Source of the DNA: Endomychus coccineus
Taxonomy: Eukaryota > Arthropoda > Insecta > Coleoptera > Endomychidae
Direction: 5' to 3'
DNA: 64,000 nucleotides
NCBI GenBank assembly: GCA_958510875.1
Contig: OY294068.1
Span: 26,330,297-26,394,296, forward strand
Below the pieces are notes generated by a model, which was not told the origin of the DNA, made no database searches, and saw only the letters and a list, made by a program, of their open reading frames with translations. The first letter of the stretch is position 1. Each line of letters begins with the position of its first letter. Both the position numbers and the translations under genes were made by a program. Positions 31,180-43,470 of the stretch are shown one piece after another.

Positions 31180-33433
31180 GTAAACGAAGAATTAAAGGTG
31201 TCACTAAATTTTTCTTACGCGAGCTTGGAATTGGTTGCAAAATTTAGTGATGAAATAATTGCCAAGTGGATTTTGCCCAAATTCACAAGCGAGCTGAAGA
31301 CCGTTAAGAGGAAACTATGCCAAATGTTTTCAATTATTTGCATAAACATTTATTTTATTTGTAACAAACGATTAACAATTGAACAATTAATTCTAGGACG
31401 AGGATTGTTAAATATTGATGCCCATAGGAAATTTGATCACAAACAACATTTTGATCAAGGTTCATAGTGAACGTTTTATTTAAAAAAAAATTCCAACTCA
31501 CGAAATTCTGGATTCCCGCGCCTTTAAAAGTGAGCAAAGGCAATTTCGAGTTGAATTTTGGTGGTTGCACCACTTTCTAATGACTCAAGGAGTATTTGAA
31601 GAGAAATAAGGAAACTGCACGAATTATGTTAATTTGCCTGGAGCAATAGTTGGCAATAAAAACACCAGAATATTATATCCTGTATCAAGATTTTATAATT
31701 TGCTAATATGTTTATAAGCGCAATTACACTTACGTACGCTTTGTTGGATTTAATTCCGTAATAACTGAGAATAAGATTGTAAACCAAGAATATAAACGTT
31801 ACTATCAATTTGTTAATTACTGTCACTCATGTTCTTGGAATTTCCAAACGAGAATCAGCTTGGAGACTCTTCTATATACACCTGTGTTATGTAATATAAG
31901 CATTTAAGGTCATGAGACCGCGATTTAGATAATGAAACAAACACTGGAACACTTGGAACTGACGCATCCATTTATAATATTAATTAATACAACATAAACC
32001 TAACATGTTTGTTAATTGCGCAATCATATGTCTCTCTTATTTTCTTATTCGTTCTTGGAATGCTGAATATTTTTTTTTAGTACTTCCGTCCTTAAAATTC
32101 TGGAATCTGAACAGGTTTTTAAAGATGTTCTTCACAATGCTTCTTTCAAACAACTTATTAACAGCATACTATATTGCTGTGAAACTGTGAAGAATATCGG
32201 CTAACATTTATATGGTTATATAATAAGTCAGACGTTATTCAGAAAACTAGACAATTGGTATATTGAAATAATGTGAATAAAACACGGATTTACATTTTAA
32301 TAACATTAAACAATAGCTCAAAACTCCTTAAAATGAGTATTAACTGCATACAACTAATAGGTATAATACATATTAAACAACATAGTAATGCAGTGTAATA
32401 AGGGTTTAGTACAGGTTAGGTTAGGTTAGTATCAATAACAAATGTAGCATGAGTAAAAGAATGTCTGAAATACATATAAGACAATTCACACCCGCTCCAA
32501 GGAGGGTGATATGATATCATTGCTGGCATGGTCAAGATGGTTTCAATAACTTCACACAAGTTTCTTGTTCTAAAGAAAATCATGAACCTGTCAAGATGAA
32601 TAACCAATATAGGACGGAAAACGAATGTTAAGCTATGATAAATGTTGATGTTAACCATCTGGAGATGCTTAAGTAGCAGGTTATTCCAGAAACGCTGTTG
32701 ATCGTAACTTTCATAAGTTACAGAATTAATGAAAGTATATCATACGTAAATCGGGACGTAACGTAGTATCTAATCATCAAAATTGCAATTAAATGTAGTC
32801 TGATTGTATAATAATCAATGAAGAAGGGAATAAGTTAGTAATAGTTAGAAAAGGACAGACAGGTTTAGAAATCTTCTGAATTAAAGGCCTCAAGAGAGGG
32901 AAAGAATTATTAACTATCTTACTGCTTATTGGTTAAACAATTCGGGGATCCTTCCCTAATTGTAGATTGGTTTTTGAGAAAAGGTATTATAAGTAACAGG
33001 AACAATGCCAGAAACCTTCAGTTGTATTTTCTAACTTGAGTTATTCTCTTGAGATATCACGTGGCACTTTATCAATTTCAATAAATTTAATTTAATAGTT
33101 TCTTTAGAGTGTTTTTGGTATGAAGGGTGGATTTTGCTGAATGAGAGTTGTTTTAGATTTTCATTCAAAGTCTCAGTTTTTATTCAAGTTCAAGTTCAAT
33201 AATACATTCAACTCAGTTCATTTAGTTTCGATCCCCTAGGTTCTTCCTGGTTGAGGAATCTATTCAATACTCTCAGTTTTATTTCTGTCTTGTTTTATTA
33301 TTATCAATTCAATTGTTGTTCCACTTAGCTTCCAGTGTGTTAAATCCTTAGTGTCTTGTGAAATAAAAGGCCTAGTGTCACTGATATTTCTCACGTTTGT
33401 TCTGGCTAATCAATGGTTGAATTAAACTCCAAA
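31180..33433. other. unassigned sequence
   Basis: Holds several open frames of 60-100 codons on both strands, none recognisable, and a short AGGTTAGGTTAGGTTAG tract at about 32413-32429 that resembles the insect telomere unit but is too short to mean anything. Probably intron or intergenic DNA. Confidence 0.45.
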
Positions 33434-33457
33434 GTGTGTGTGAGAGAGAGAGAGAGA
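33434..33457. repeat. (TG)n(AG)n microsatellite
   Basis: A run of GTGTGTGTG followed by about eight GA/AG units. Confidence 0.9.
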
Positions 33458-33739
33458 CACATGTTACATAAGTAAAGATGAAATCGATGTTCAGAAGTCA
33501 CCAATAATCGATGACTCTGTCAATATTTTTCCTATGAGTTTGCGGGAAATGAATCGTCCGCACACTATTTTTTGTACGGAAATACATTTTTCCCTCACTA
33601 TTGAGTTTGCAGAGGTAAAATTATAAATGTGACACTAGAATAAATATTAGGATTAGGTTAGTCAGGGGTGTCAAGTGTACTGCATCGTTGAAGAACTATT
33701 GTAGCACCTTACAGTACTGATTTACAGTACACCGGTGAG

Positions 33740-34507
33740 TTTTAGCTCTCTTAGGAAAGCTCCAGTGGCAAAATGTCCCCGATCGTTATGATGATGATAT
33801 TCTGAAGAGTCTGCTCCTGCGGAGCAGAGTAGCTCTACAGTCGATTATCAGATGTATCGGTGTTTCTTCTGTTTCTGTGCAGAATCTACACATCCCATCG
33901 TTCACTAGGCCAAATTTACTCATGTGGCCGTTGAGTTTGCAGTGCCCCGTCTTGAATCCCATTATGATTCTTGGTTGTTCTGCTTAGCCTTATACTTTCC
34001 GAAACATCCTTTTTCCTCAATTTATCTAGGAGGGTTTTGGATTGTCTCTGTCTTTGTACTGAGTCTTGTTTCTTTTGTTCTAAGGATTTCCTGCATGATT
34101 CTTTGCGTGCAAGGACGTCCGCCTGTTCATTTGCCACAATTCTTTTGTCTTGGAACCCAGTGGTGAGTGACTCTGTTCTACACCCCTAACGTGTTTAGCT
34201 TAGTTTTGCAATTAAGAACCATCTTTGAGCTAATGATGTTTGGGTTCAGCGCTTGTATAGCTGCTTGACTAACGGACATAATGGCTATGTCCTTCTTTTT
34301 GTATCCTTTGTCCATATAGAGCTGTGCACATCTCTCAATTGCATGGAATTCAGCTAAAAAAGTATTTGGTTTTGGGCCCAAAGACCCCGGCCCCGGTACC
34401 GTCTGTTGTACTTGATCCATCGGTATACCAACAGATTGAGAATAATTATAGTATATAGCAGTTTCAGATTGCCTCGCTATTTTCAGCTGCATACTGAAAA
34501 GCTGCAC
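33740..34507 (-). pseudogene. LINE RNase H domain and zinc-like tail
   Basis: Reading from 34507 down the minus strand: a segment with PNTFLAEFHAIERCAQLYMD, then SVSQAAIQALNPN (ancestral SDSQAAIxAL), KTKLNTL, a damaged VTHHWVPRQKN (ancestral WVPGHxGxxGNExAD), MANEQADVLAR and, in a shifted frame, GLVNDGMCRFCTETEETPIH with a LIIDC segment. This is the RNase H plus CCHC-like tail of a Jockey-group LINE. Several frameshifts. It ends against a pogo fragment at 34510. Confidence 0.8.
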
Positions 34508-34509
34508 AA

Positions 34510-34648
34510 ACTAATGTTGCTCAAAATGGATTTGTTAAAGCTGGGATTTGGCCAGTGAGCCATGAAATATTTCCGGATAATCTTTTTGCTCCAGCAGAAA
34601 CTACTAATGTAGAAGAAAGTGAAGTTCACAAAAAAAAATATTCCTGAA
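34510..34648 (+). pseudogene. pogo/Tigger-type (DDE_1) transposase C-terminal fragment
   Basis: The plus-strand frame TNVAQNGFVKAGIWPVSHEI followed by FPDNLFAPAETT matches the AF..TGIYP(F/V)NP..F....F.P...T segment near the C-terminus of DDE_1 transposases of the jerky/pogo group. It is only about 45 codons before a stop and lacks the DDE core. The following 300 bp may be a degraded extension but are not recognisable. The call rests on one motif. Confidence 0.55.
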
Positions 34649-36038
34649 GTTCCATCAACTGCGACAGCAATTCAGACTAAATAAAGTCCTACAATAGAAG
34701 CTTCCGTATCAAACGAATTTTTTTGCTGAGATAGAGTCTAATCTGAAGCTCTCAGAAACCAAAATCTACGGGTTCGCAAATTTTAACTTGGAGGAACAAA
34801 AAAGAAAGTGGACACAACAGTTGAAAGTGAACGACACCGAACAGCGACACAAGTAGAGAAGAGTCTGCTCATTTGTCCAGAGGATGCATACGAAACCAAG
34901 TCATTTGGTAATGCTGACCATGAAAGTGATGTCGCTGTCCAAGCCAAATGAATTTTGGTTAAAGCGCCAAATATGCTCGTCGTGGACACAGGGTATGCGA
35001 TTGAGAATAATGAATTTAAAAATATAAGAATGAAATTTGAGGAATTTGTATTTTATCTTTATTGAAAATTGCATGATTGTAGCCAAGTGTTAAAGAAATG
35101 ACTCATTATACCAGCTTGAGGGTAGTATAGGTCCAAACCCTTAGGGTAGGTCACTCGCTATTTGAACACAGATAACAAGAACCAATACAAAACAAAGATT
35201 AGAAAGGAAAACAACCGTTCAAGATCCTTCATTTTCCTTTATGGAATCATGATGTGCGTCAATTATCGTACACTAAATACGTTACATGCAAGATTAAATA
35301 ATGATACACATCAGATTAGAGTGAACGTTTCCTTAGAAATTGTTCCAATCCATTTTATCAAGCAAATCCTTGACAATAACGCATAAAATGTCTCCGGAAT
35401 TACCTTACCTACTTGTACTGTGCAATTGTTAGAGAATGCAGGAAGTTTCGAACGTAAAGATACCACTGCTGGCAGACAAATCAGCATTACATGTCCATAT
35501 CGCCAGAGAGATGTCTAGATCTTAATTGTTTCGGCATTTATTGCCGAGACATGTTGTCAAATGCCATTTCGTACGCCAAACCGCTAGAAAATAAAATTCC
35601 GGATGACTGTAGCAGGATCCATTATTCCAGTAATGCATCACTGTCTTCATGAATCATTTATGTGGAAAGTGCAGTTATATAGACAAGAGAATGAAGGCAG
35701 CATTGCGAATATTAATTGCCATATTTATTTGCAGCAACTGCTTATTTACATTTATACTATTACTATTATACTATTGATGGGGAATATCTGTCTAGCGTCT
35801 ATAACATATAGGATCGCAAATTCACGAATTCGACATTCTGTTTTAAATCGTTCAGACAAGGAAGTATGAGTAGTCTCAATAGGACTGTTCGTTTGTGTCC
35901 TTGCTAATGCATAGAGCAAGCTGATCAAATCAGTTAATGTCAGCACAAAGCAGATAGTAGTAGCTTAGATTAGCAAAGAAAATGACTGCAAACAAACACT
36001 TTTCGACACAGACAACATAGCCTAGAAAATTTTCAAAA
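34649..36038. other. unassigned sequence
   Basis: A partly open stretch at about 34790-34950 may continue the preceding transposase relic. Nothing else is recognised. Confidence 0.4.
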
Positions 36039-36600
36039 ATGTACACACAAAGAAATATCAAAAATGCTATTTTTTGCCTTGCAACAGATGATACATTCTC
36101 TTCTAGGTCATCTGAAGATGTAGAAATAGACGATTTGAAGATCAAAGAAGCCATTTTAACTAATAGAAATTGTATTGAGTATTATTTCGAAGTAAGAGTG
36201 CATGAAACAATAATAAATGTTTCTTTGAACTGTCTCTATATCCATATTTTAGGTCATATCCATGTATAACGAACAAGAATTCAAAATGCATTTCAGACTT
36301 AGTCGTGATAAATTTCAAATTTTTTCAAACGAATTTCTAGTTCTAATATATACCAAAATCTTCAGAAGAATTGTAAGTCTACTTGTTGAAATGAGTTTAG
36401 TATCATAATTACTTCATCCTTGTGGTAAATTAATTGTTTGTTAGCTAACATAAGATTAAATATTGACAATAAGAAGTCGATTCTGGTGTTCCTATGGTTT
36501 GCGAGTCATCAAACCTCATATAGAGGTTGGAGACCGTAAAACGACAGGATCTTGTGAAGCTGTTGACATTTTTGAATTCGTTAACTTTAATTTCATCTAG
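36039..36600 (+). pseudogene. HARBI1-type transposase relic with an intron
   Basis: From the ATG at 36039 an acidic exon runs to NRNCIEYYFE at 36191. A 61-bp GT-AG intron (36192-36252, GTAAGAG...TTTTAG) follows, and the next exon joins in frame as VISMYNEQEFKMHFRLSRDK. This is the usual EYxFxxHFRxxRxxF opening of insect Harbinger transposases. Beyond 36360 the frame breaks; another frame then shows KKSILVFLWFASHQTSYR, which matches the LxVFLWFxxxxxSxRxVxDRFxI segment. The DDE domain is missing. It is from a different Harbinger lineage than the element at 24088. Confidence 0.7.
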
Positions 36601-37251
36601 GTACCTATTCGAAAAGTCCGAACTATAAAGAACTCTGGTTTCAGATTATGTAAACCACTTATAAAATGATCTATCTGCTCTTCTTGCTCCGTCGTTTTTC
36701 GTCGAGTAGATTTAGTCTGATCTTTTCAATCTAGAGCAATTTGCTCAACACAAAAGAACACAATTAGATCAAATGATCGACACAAACGAACGGACGTTTT
36801 TCTACTAAACTTACTCTATGCATCTCTAGCAACACAAACAAACAGACCTAATCCTTGAGGTTGTGTTAAAGTGGGGTTATATTCCATCAATAAATGAACA
36901 CATTATGCAGATAATGTACATTCCAACAGAAGAAACAGATGTCAGTACTGCCAAAGTTCAACAGACTCTTCCCACCCTCCTGGGTATTATCAGAAATTTG
37001 AACCAAGCTATGTGTCAAAAATAGTCTAGTTTGATTCAGAGATGCTCAATCGGGATTTTTTTTTGTGAGCCGTTGACAATACTTTTCCAACACTATATAC
37101 TCCGTATAGTGAGGGAAATAAAAATGAATTGCTATTCGTCTAAACCAGGGGTTATTGTTATTATTTTTGTTGTGATAATTTGGATAAAAAGTCACATAAT
37201 GATAATAAATCGGTTTTATTTACTTATTAGGTAAAGCTTAATGACAAGTTA
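36601..37251. other. unassigned sequence, possible Harbinger end
   Basis: An open stretch of about 57 codons near 36845-37020 (reading LILEVVLKWGYIPSINEH at the start) is not recognised. A CTAGAGC-rich tract near 36730 resembles the subterminal words of the 24088 Harbinger and may mark the end of the 36039 element. Confidence 0.35.
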
Positions 37252-38236
37252 GTCGAGTCAAATAGGTATTAAAACAGGCCGACTTACGAAAATCGAACGA
37301 TATGGACCGATTTTGATGAAACAAAGTGCATTCGATTCGGGATGACGTCTAGAAAAAAGCTTACCGGTTAGTTTTTTGTGCAAATTTGTTATTATGTTTT
37401 TAACCGAAAAACACTTTCATTAATTTGCAGCGTGAATGCTTTATTAAAGCAATGTTTCATTTATTGAACAACATGTATTTGAATTATTAAAAAAATGTTT
37501 CTGATAATATTCACTGAACCACAGAACAAAATAATTTTCACATAAAACGAATGAGAAATTTTACTAATCTGAACAACAGCAGCATCCAACAGTAAGTGAC
37601 ACGTGGTGATCATTTATTATGTATCTACATTACAATAGCATCGTGGTCCACGTATACGTTGCCGCGCCTTTATTTTGGGGGGATGGGAGGGAGGACCGGT
37701 TTAGATAAACAGCTGCTCTATGAAGCGGTGGATGCCATAGAGATCTTATTATATGATAAATGCTGTGTTATAGAATAGTGTAGGCTCCATAGTTTAAGAA
37801 ACATACCTACCTGCTACTCCCGCCCGGTTTTTATTACGTATATGTCCATAGTATATGTAAAAGATGCTGTGTGGAATATAAAAAGACTGAGTAGAGAAGA
37901 TAGAAAAAAATTTTAGATGAGCGGGAATTTATTTCAAATTAAAAAATTAAAAAATTAGAATTCGATTTTGTTTTTGATTTAAATTAGTAACAAATTTTTA
38001 AACATTTAACATAAAAAAAACAACCTCCACAACCCCTAACTGAGGATTTCTGGTTAGTTTTGATGAAATTTTGGAAATTGGTCAATTTTTCGGTTAAAAA
38101 AATAATAACAAATTTGCACAAAAAACTAACCGGTAAGCTTTTTTCTAGACGTCATCCCGAATCGAATGCACTTTGTTTCATCAAAATCGGTCCCATATCG
38201 TTCGATTTTCGTAATGAAATACCTATTTGACTCGAC
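37252..38236. mobile_element. 985-bp TIR element with 155-bp inverted repeats
   Basis: The ends are GTCGAGTCAAATAGGTATT and its inverse, with TA on both sides (37250-37251 and 38237-38238). The inverted repeats run about 155 bp with very few mismatches (shared GACGTCTAGAAAAAAGCTTA). The internal 670 bp contain no transposase. A non-autonomous Tc1/mariner-type or related element; the TIR conservation suggests moderate youth. Confidence 0.85.
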
Positions 38237-38432
38237 TAAGTATAATACGCAGAAAATTTAACTCAAGCATAATAACTAACAAATAATTGAAATGAATCCC
38301 ACTAACATTAAAAGCATTATAACATATAAAATACTAGTGAGATTTATGTAATTGTGATTTTCCACTGACAATAGTTTGTAGTTGTGGACCAATTTTACTT
38401 GTACTAATTATTGAAAGAGCTCATCGGTTAAC

Positions 38433-38945
38433 TTATATCTGTAAACATTCTTTATGTACTTCATTTTGGAGAATGTTTTCTAACACAAGTAGTACCAAAA
38501 ACAGAAAACAACCCACGAGCAAATTTATGTAAATATCAAATTGTAACAGTGGAAGAAATTTCAAGTTTTGATATTTGTTTTCAATTAGATCACTGCACTG
38601 TAAATCAATAATTTCCATTTGAAGTTCTGGGGCTATGGTTTCAATGTCAGCATCAAAAGGATTTTGAAAAATCTCAATTTCATTCGCTATGACATCAAAA
38701 TCTGACAAACGAGTATCAAAATTTATCTTCAAAGCACTCAAAGGTTCGTTTGCAAAATCGACGGGAAACTCTGTCTCAGTATGTGTGGCTGAATATTTCA
38801 CATGTTTTAAAATGTGTGAAACATTTTTTACGTAATTGTGATTGAAACAGTATTATTTTCTGTCCGAACAATTTGATATTAGTGTATAAATCAGGGAGAG
38901 TTGGTTTTCAAATTCAGTTCGTTCGTATTTTGTCAACATGATGCA
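38433..38945 (-). pseudogene. GTF2IRD2-like hAT transposase, C-terminal part
   Basis: The minus-strand frame at 38433-38801 reads the FPVDFANEPLSALKINFDTR to FDVIANEIEIFQNPFDADIE stretch and then PELQMEIIDLQCSDLIENKY. This is the ..F..F..NPF..d....P..lQ.ElIdLQ.d..Lk.ky segment of GTF2IRD2/ZBED-type hAT transposases. Further down a frameshift leads to FSKMKYIKNVYRYKLTDELF, the dimerisation region. Upstream, in a broken frame, NELNLKTNS is recognisable. It is the other half of the gene at 39867-40936, separated by an inserted hAT. Confidence 0.75.
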
Positions 38946-38949
38946 AGTC

Positions 38950-39866
38950 TTCGAAATGCCGCCCCCCATATTTGTGATTGAAAAAAACTACGGAAAAATA
39001 TGAAAATAATATATTTTCAAACGTAACAATTTTCTATAAATAAATATAAGCTCATATAAACTTGATCATAAACATACATAGACTAATTTCACTCTTCGAA
39101 CTTTACATTTTGCAAATTCCTGAATAAGGGATGTATAGTCAAGAGAAGCAGCTAATGTACCTTCAATAGAAATTAATGCCAGATTTGTAAACTTTGATTA
39201 ACTTATGGAATTGCGTAAATAGTTTTTTATTAATTTTAATTTGGAAAACTTCTTTCTCCACTTGCTACAGAGAGAGGCTTTAGCGCTATACAATGTGTTT
39301 AAATTATTTTGGTACAAATAGTTAATGACATCGAGTGGTTCCATTGAATGTTGTAATATGCGAGAAACATCACGTAATTCCTCTTGAAGATCATTTCCAT
39401 TTACATCTGACTCATTGTCGTCAGAAACAATTGACTGAAGGCTAGTGCAATGATTTTCAAGTATTTCATCAGTTACATCTCCAAGTTTGAAGATGTGGTA
39501 TAAAACTGAAAATTTTTCCTGTGGGTTTCCAAAAGGGTAAATCGTTCATTCAAGGAATTAAGTGTTATATCCGAAATATAATTGAGAAAGTTTATCCTAA
39601 ATTCATCTGCCTCCGTTAAGGGTTCGTCCGCAGCATTTTCGTCAAATTGACGCTTTTTCTTTCTAGCTATAACTTCATTTTCGGTCGGAAAATCAGTGCC
39701 ACTCTCAAGATTCGCAGCAATCTCATTAGCAGCAATTCTCATCCTTTCAAATCCGAGTAGCCTGTATCTTTTGCCGCCCCCCTGAAAGTGCCGTCTGATG
39801 CGGTCGCCTCTTTGCATCATAGCACCGCACGGGGGTAGTTCCACACCCACAGCCATTCGCTATTTT
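38950..39866 (-). mobile_element. ZMYM1-like hAT fragment inserted in another hAT
   Basis: Between two halves of the GTF2IRD2-like gene lies a block whose two ends carry similar GC-rich sequence in opposite sense: TGCCGCCCCCC at about 38958, and a GGGGGG-CGGCA-like tract plus CGCACGGGGGTAGTT near 39770-39840. It contains only the C-terminal third of a ZMYM1-like hAT transposase, so it is an internally deleted copy. The 8-bp duplication could not be fixed, because the host gene is itself decayed at the junctions. Confidence 0.6.
39090..39780 (-). pseudogene. ZMYM1-like hAT transposase, C-terminal part
   Basis: On the minus strand from 39780: GFERMRIAANEIAANLESGT, a KKKRQFDENAADEP tract, FRINFLNYISDITLNSLNER and FTLLETHRKNFQFY. 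In broken frames come EELRDVSRILQHSMEPLDVI, FSKLKLIKNYLRNSINQ and a final ISIEGTLAAS-YTSL-like stretch ending near 39090. These are the RKRxFDE, F....DxxxxSLxERF and hAT dimerisation (FSKLKLIKTYLRSTM) motifs of the family. No catalytic N-terminal part remains. Confidence 0.75.
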
Positions 39867-40936
39867 GTAATTCGGCAAGAGGGCGACGCTTTTCATTCAA
39901 AAAAATTTCGATCACTGCTCGAAGTTCAAAAAAGCGTCGAAGAACTTTTCCGCAACCAAGCCAGCATACGGCAATCGGATAAGTCATTTTCTCCAATCTC
40001 TTCAATAAACTAGCGAAATTGTCTGTGATTCAGCCCAGTGGATCTGATGAAATTAAAAACTGATATGACTGGTTTTAGAATTTCAGACATATCCAAACAT
40101 ATCCGGTTCAAGGACTGTTGATGAATGATACAATGTAAGACTGATGGTTTTGAACCACCATCATTTTCTACAGCCTTTGACACAATAGCAACCACCCCTT
40201 CATTTTTTCACCATACATGTTTTTGCCTCCATTAGTAGTGATAGATTTCAAGTTTTGTCCATCAAAGGTTCTTTTTATTAATGGCATTTTTAACTCCCTT
40301 AAAAATATCTTCCCCTGTAATCGTGCCATGAATACTAGCAATATCAAGAAATTCTTCATACACTTCATATACTTTAACTACTCCTCGAATAAAAATCAAC
40401 ACCTGAGCAGTATCTGACTCATTCAAGGCAAGAGTAAACCACTCAAGATTTCCATTTTTGTCAGACAGTTGAGATGATATATTTTCTGCGATATCTTCTA
40501 CCCTCCGACCAACGGTGTTTGCTGACAAACTGACAGTTTTAAATAAATGTACCTTTTCGAGGCACATTTCTCCGACTGATGCAATTACGCATTCTTTGAT
40601 CATTTCTCCATCGGTGAAAGGTTTTCCAGGTTTCGCAATTTCAAGAGTCACACGAAAGCTGGCACGAATTGCAGCCTCTTGTTCAGTATTGAGTTTCGTA
40701 AACAAAGATTGCTGCGTTTTGAATTTTTCTGTCCGCAAACTTCCCGTATATTTTGAATAATTTGGAAAATGTTTCGTTTCATAATGACGTTTAATGTTAT
40801 ATTCTTTGAGAACGGCTATGGTTTCATTGCTAATCAAACATAGTGCCTTCTTACTGGACTCAATTACGAAATCTTGAAAGTTCCATTGATCTTTGAATGT
40901 TCTGCATTCACTGTATACTTTTCGCTCCTTCTTCAT
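39867..40936 (-). pseudogene. GTF2IRD2-like hAT transposase, N-terminal part
   Basis: It starts at an ATG (40936 on the minus strand). The first 224 codons are open and hold RHYETKHFPNYSKYTGSLR (end of the BED-type zinc finger), RASFRVTLEIAKPGKPFTDG, ECVIASVGEMCLEKVHLFK and WFTLALNESDTAQVLIFIRG, all typical of this family, where the ALDESTD-like motif carries a catalytic Asp. After a frameshift near 40260 come DGQNLKSITTNGGKNMYGE, a CIIHQQSL segment and GKVLRRFFELRAVIEIFLNE up to EWLW, where the second hAT interrupts. Missing middle residues and frameshifts make it inactive. Confidence 0.85.
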
Positions 40937-41771
40937 ACTAGTAAATCACACACAACAACAAGTCAAATCAAAATACTGTTACGAAGAAGTTTTTTAAACA
41001 TGCACATACACGTTTTAAGGAGTTGCGCACTACTTTATTTCATTACAGACAGTTTCGCTTCCTTCGCCTTCCCTAGGCGGACTGACTCGCGGTCGCGCAA
41101 CTAGCTTTTTTATGCTCCAATTACTGCCATCTAGGCTACTACTACTACCTATTTCCGCGTGTGTCTAATCCAAATGTAAGACAAATTGAACATTCCGCGT
41201 GGCTTTTGATTCGCATGTGCATAATGCATTTATTTGAGGGGTGATTTCTAATTTACTATCAGAATCGGTAGTTTAAAAATATAACTTTTTTTTTAAATAT
41301 ATACTTTTTTTCAAATAAGGCGTATTGTAAGTTTCCTATTGGCTCAAATTCAGAATTAACCATTAACGTTCTTAATATGTATTGTAAATATTGAATAAAT
41401 ATTTGGTTGGTAAGTGATTGCCTAATCAATAATTCATGTGGGTTTTTGGTGTATATAAAGGGTGTTTAGAACATATGACAAAAATTCAAGAGAATATTCC
41501 CGGGGTTATTTTAAGAATATTTTGTCCTTTGATGATTTTCAAAAAGCCACTTCCTTTTTCGAAGAAACAGGTCTGTAAATGTTTTTGACAAAAATGTTTT
41601 TTATATTTTTAAAATATCAAGGTAGACCAAATACACTCATGGAGTACTGCACTTGGTTTTACGAGTACAAACAAATGATTTGTCATTTTGAATCTTTTAA
41701 ATTAGTTTAAAGTAATTACGTTTCAATTTCTGTATTTGAAAGTTAAACTTTTGTTAGTAAAGTTCTCTATC
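40937..41771. other. 5' region of the hAT relic and unassigned sequence
   Basis: A GC-richer tract near 41050-41105 (CCTAGGCGGACTGACTCGCGG) may belong to the end of the GTF2IRD2-like element. No gene is recognised after it. Confidence 0.4.
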
Positions 41772-42060
41772 ATGAATCGCTATACGAACGCCAAGATGAC
41801 TGACATGCATTCCTTGTATGGACTTGTCGATCCAACCAAATCGTGAGGTTCCGTATAGCGGCCAACGGAGTTAATTTTGGAGAACCTGTAGGGATATTAT
41901 TATTTATCAACCTCCCACTTCGACGTTTTCTGTTCGTTCAATCTATGGACCACGTCGTGAATTGTGTGATTCATGCGAATGGGCACCGTTTATGAAGTCC
42001 GGAAATAACAGACGTCATACTGATAACGCCCGATACCGGATTATCCCCATCGAACAAAGT
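41772..42060 (+). pseudogene. possible DUF4817-type transposase N-terminus, decayed
   Basis: From an ATG at 41772 the frame reads MNRYTNAKMTDMHSLYGLVD, close to the M..YT.AEMADMHF.YG.A.GN opening seen in many insect mariner-like (DUF4817) proteins. Everything after about 20 codons is broken by stops and shifts and is not convincing. It is a different subfamily from those at 13851 and 53896. Confidence 0.35.
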
Positions 42061-43470
42061 AGGAACCACGAGGCTTAGATAACAAGTTCACCGATCGATA
42101 GAAAATGGAGAAAGCGTGGGAGAACGTTCTAAATACTATCTACCTAAGTTTGAAGAACGGAGGCGGTTGCGGCGGCGTCGTCGCAAACACCAAGAGGGGG
42201 CTAAAGCTATTGATCGGTAACAGCTGATAGATATGCGTGGCAAGGCGCAAGAGCGCTACCTCGAGCCTGTGTCACGAACTTTCTGCTGGAAAGGACAGGG
42301 CCTTGGGTCTTTACAAAGGATGAATGGACAAGGACGAGAACGCAGAAATTCGTGTATGTTTTAAGGTCGCAGCATAACTTGATTCAAATTGATACAGAAT
42401 GTAAATTATCGCTCTTACTATTATTTGATTCTCACAGAAGCGGTTAACATCAACTTGCAAATTGTTGTAATCCATTTAATCACATACCAATCTATACACA
42501 AATTATAGAGGATGTTTCATTGGGAACGGGATATGCGATAACTGTGGATATGAGTGAATGTGGTGATTGTAAATAACCCATACTTGATGGGTCTTTGGCC
42601 CTTTATATCCGAGGTACAGGACGTTTCATCAATTTTGCTCTTTTCTTTCTGCATTCACGACTTGGGTACCATCCTTGATTGAACAGCATTTGACGTACGC
42701 GTCACAATTAACTCCACGAATAAACCAAAGAAAAAAAGGAAATCCAGGCCCGGCTTCGCAACAAATTCACAATCTTCAATCCTGTATATCTTGCTCTTTT
42801 CATAATTTGGTTAATTGATTTTCTAATCACATCTAGATTATTTCTTATCTCTAAAAATGCATCTTCGATCCTATAAATAACTTCATCCCTACTATTTATG
42901 TCTATCGCATTGGTATACTTTGAATTTTAGATATTCCCAAAAGTGGTAATCTACTACAGGATTGAAGTAAGTGACCTAGAAGGCATGTTAGACAATGAGG
43001 GAGTATATGAGGTTCGATTAATTTATTATAAGTATACCTCACCAAACATCAATTGAAAATTTGTGATGAATGAGATTCTCTAGTAGGAAAAGGATTCTCT
43101 TCAGCCCAAATGTGCAAGTTCCTTGTGAATTGGGCTATATCCAATACTGGAGGGGGTCTCAGATTCAGCCCCCCTGATTCAAAGGTGCCCCCGAACCCGG
43201 GGTATTTTTAATGCAGATAACTTAACGAACAATATACAAAAAGTAGAGAAATAATTCTAATCTACAAAAAGTCCAAAATATATTGTTTGATCCTTTGATC
43301 TTGAGTCAGTTAACCATCATTTCTTCTGAAAGATAACTGTCAATGCTAGAATACAACTTGGTTCACGAACTACTTCTGTTTTCTGCATATTTAAAAACTT
43401 TGAATGATGAACCTATCATTAGTGATCCCTTCTTATAAGCCTTTTAATTGAAAGAGATTTCTTAGAAGTA
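42061..43470. other. unassigned sequence
   Basis: A GC-richer stretch at about 42110-42340 has arginine-rich open codons, but no family is recognised. Runs of G and C near 43145-43205 (CCCCCCTGATTC, GTGCCCCCGAACCCGGGG) and again at 44523-44560 flank the next mariner and may be the ends of an older element it landed in. Confidence 0.4.

Noticed and set aside
31165..31467. 100-codon plus-strand frame
   Set aside because: No recognisable motif and the composition expected by chance; the antisense strand is also open. It overlaps the end of a hairpin repeat.
32413..32429. AGGTTAGGTTAGGTTAG tract as telomeric repeat
   Set aside because: About three units only and no array nearby, so it does not mark a telomere.
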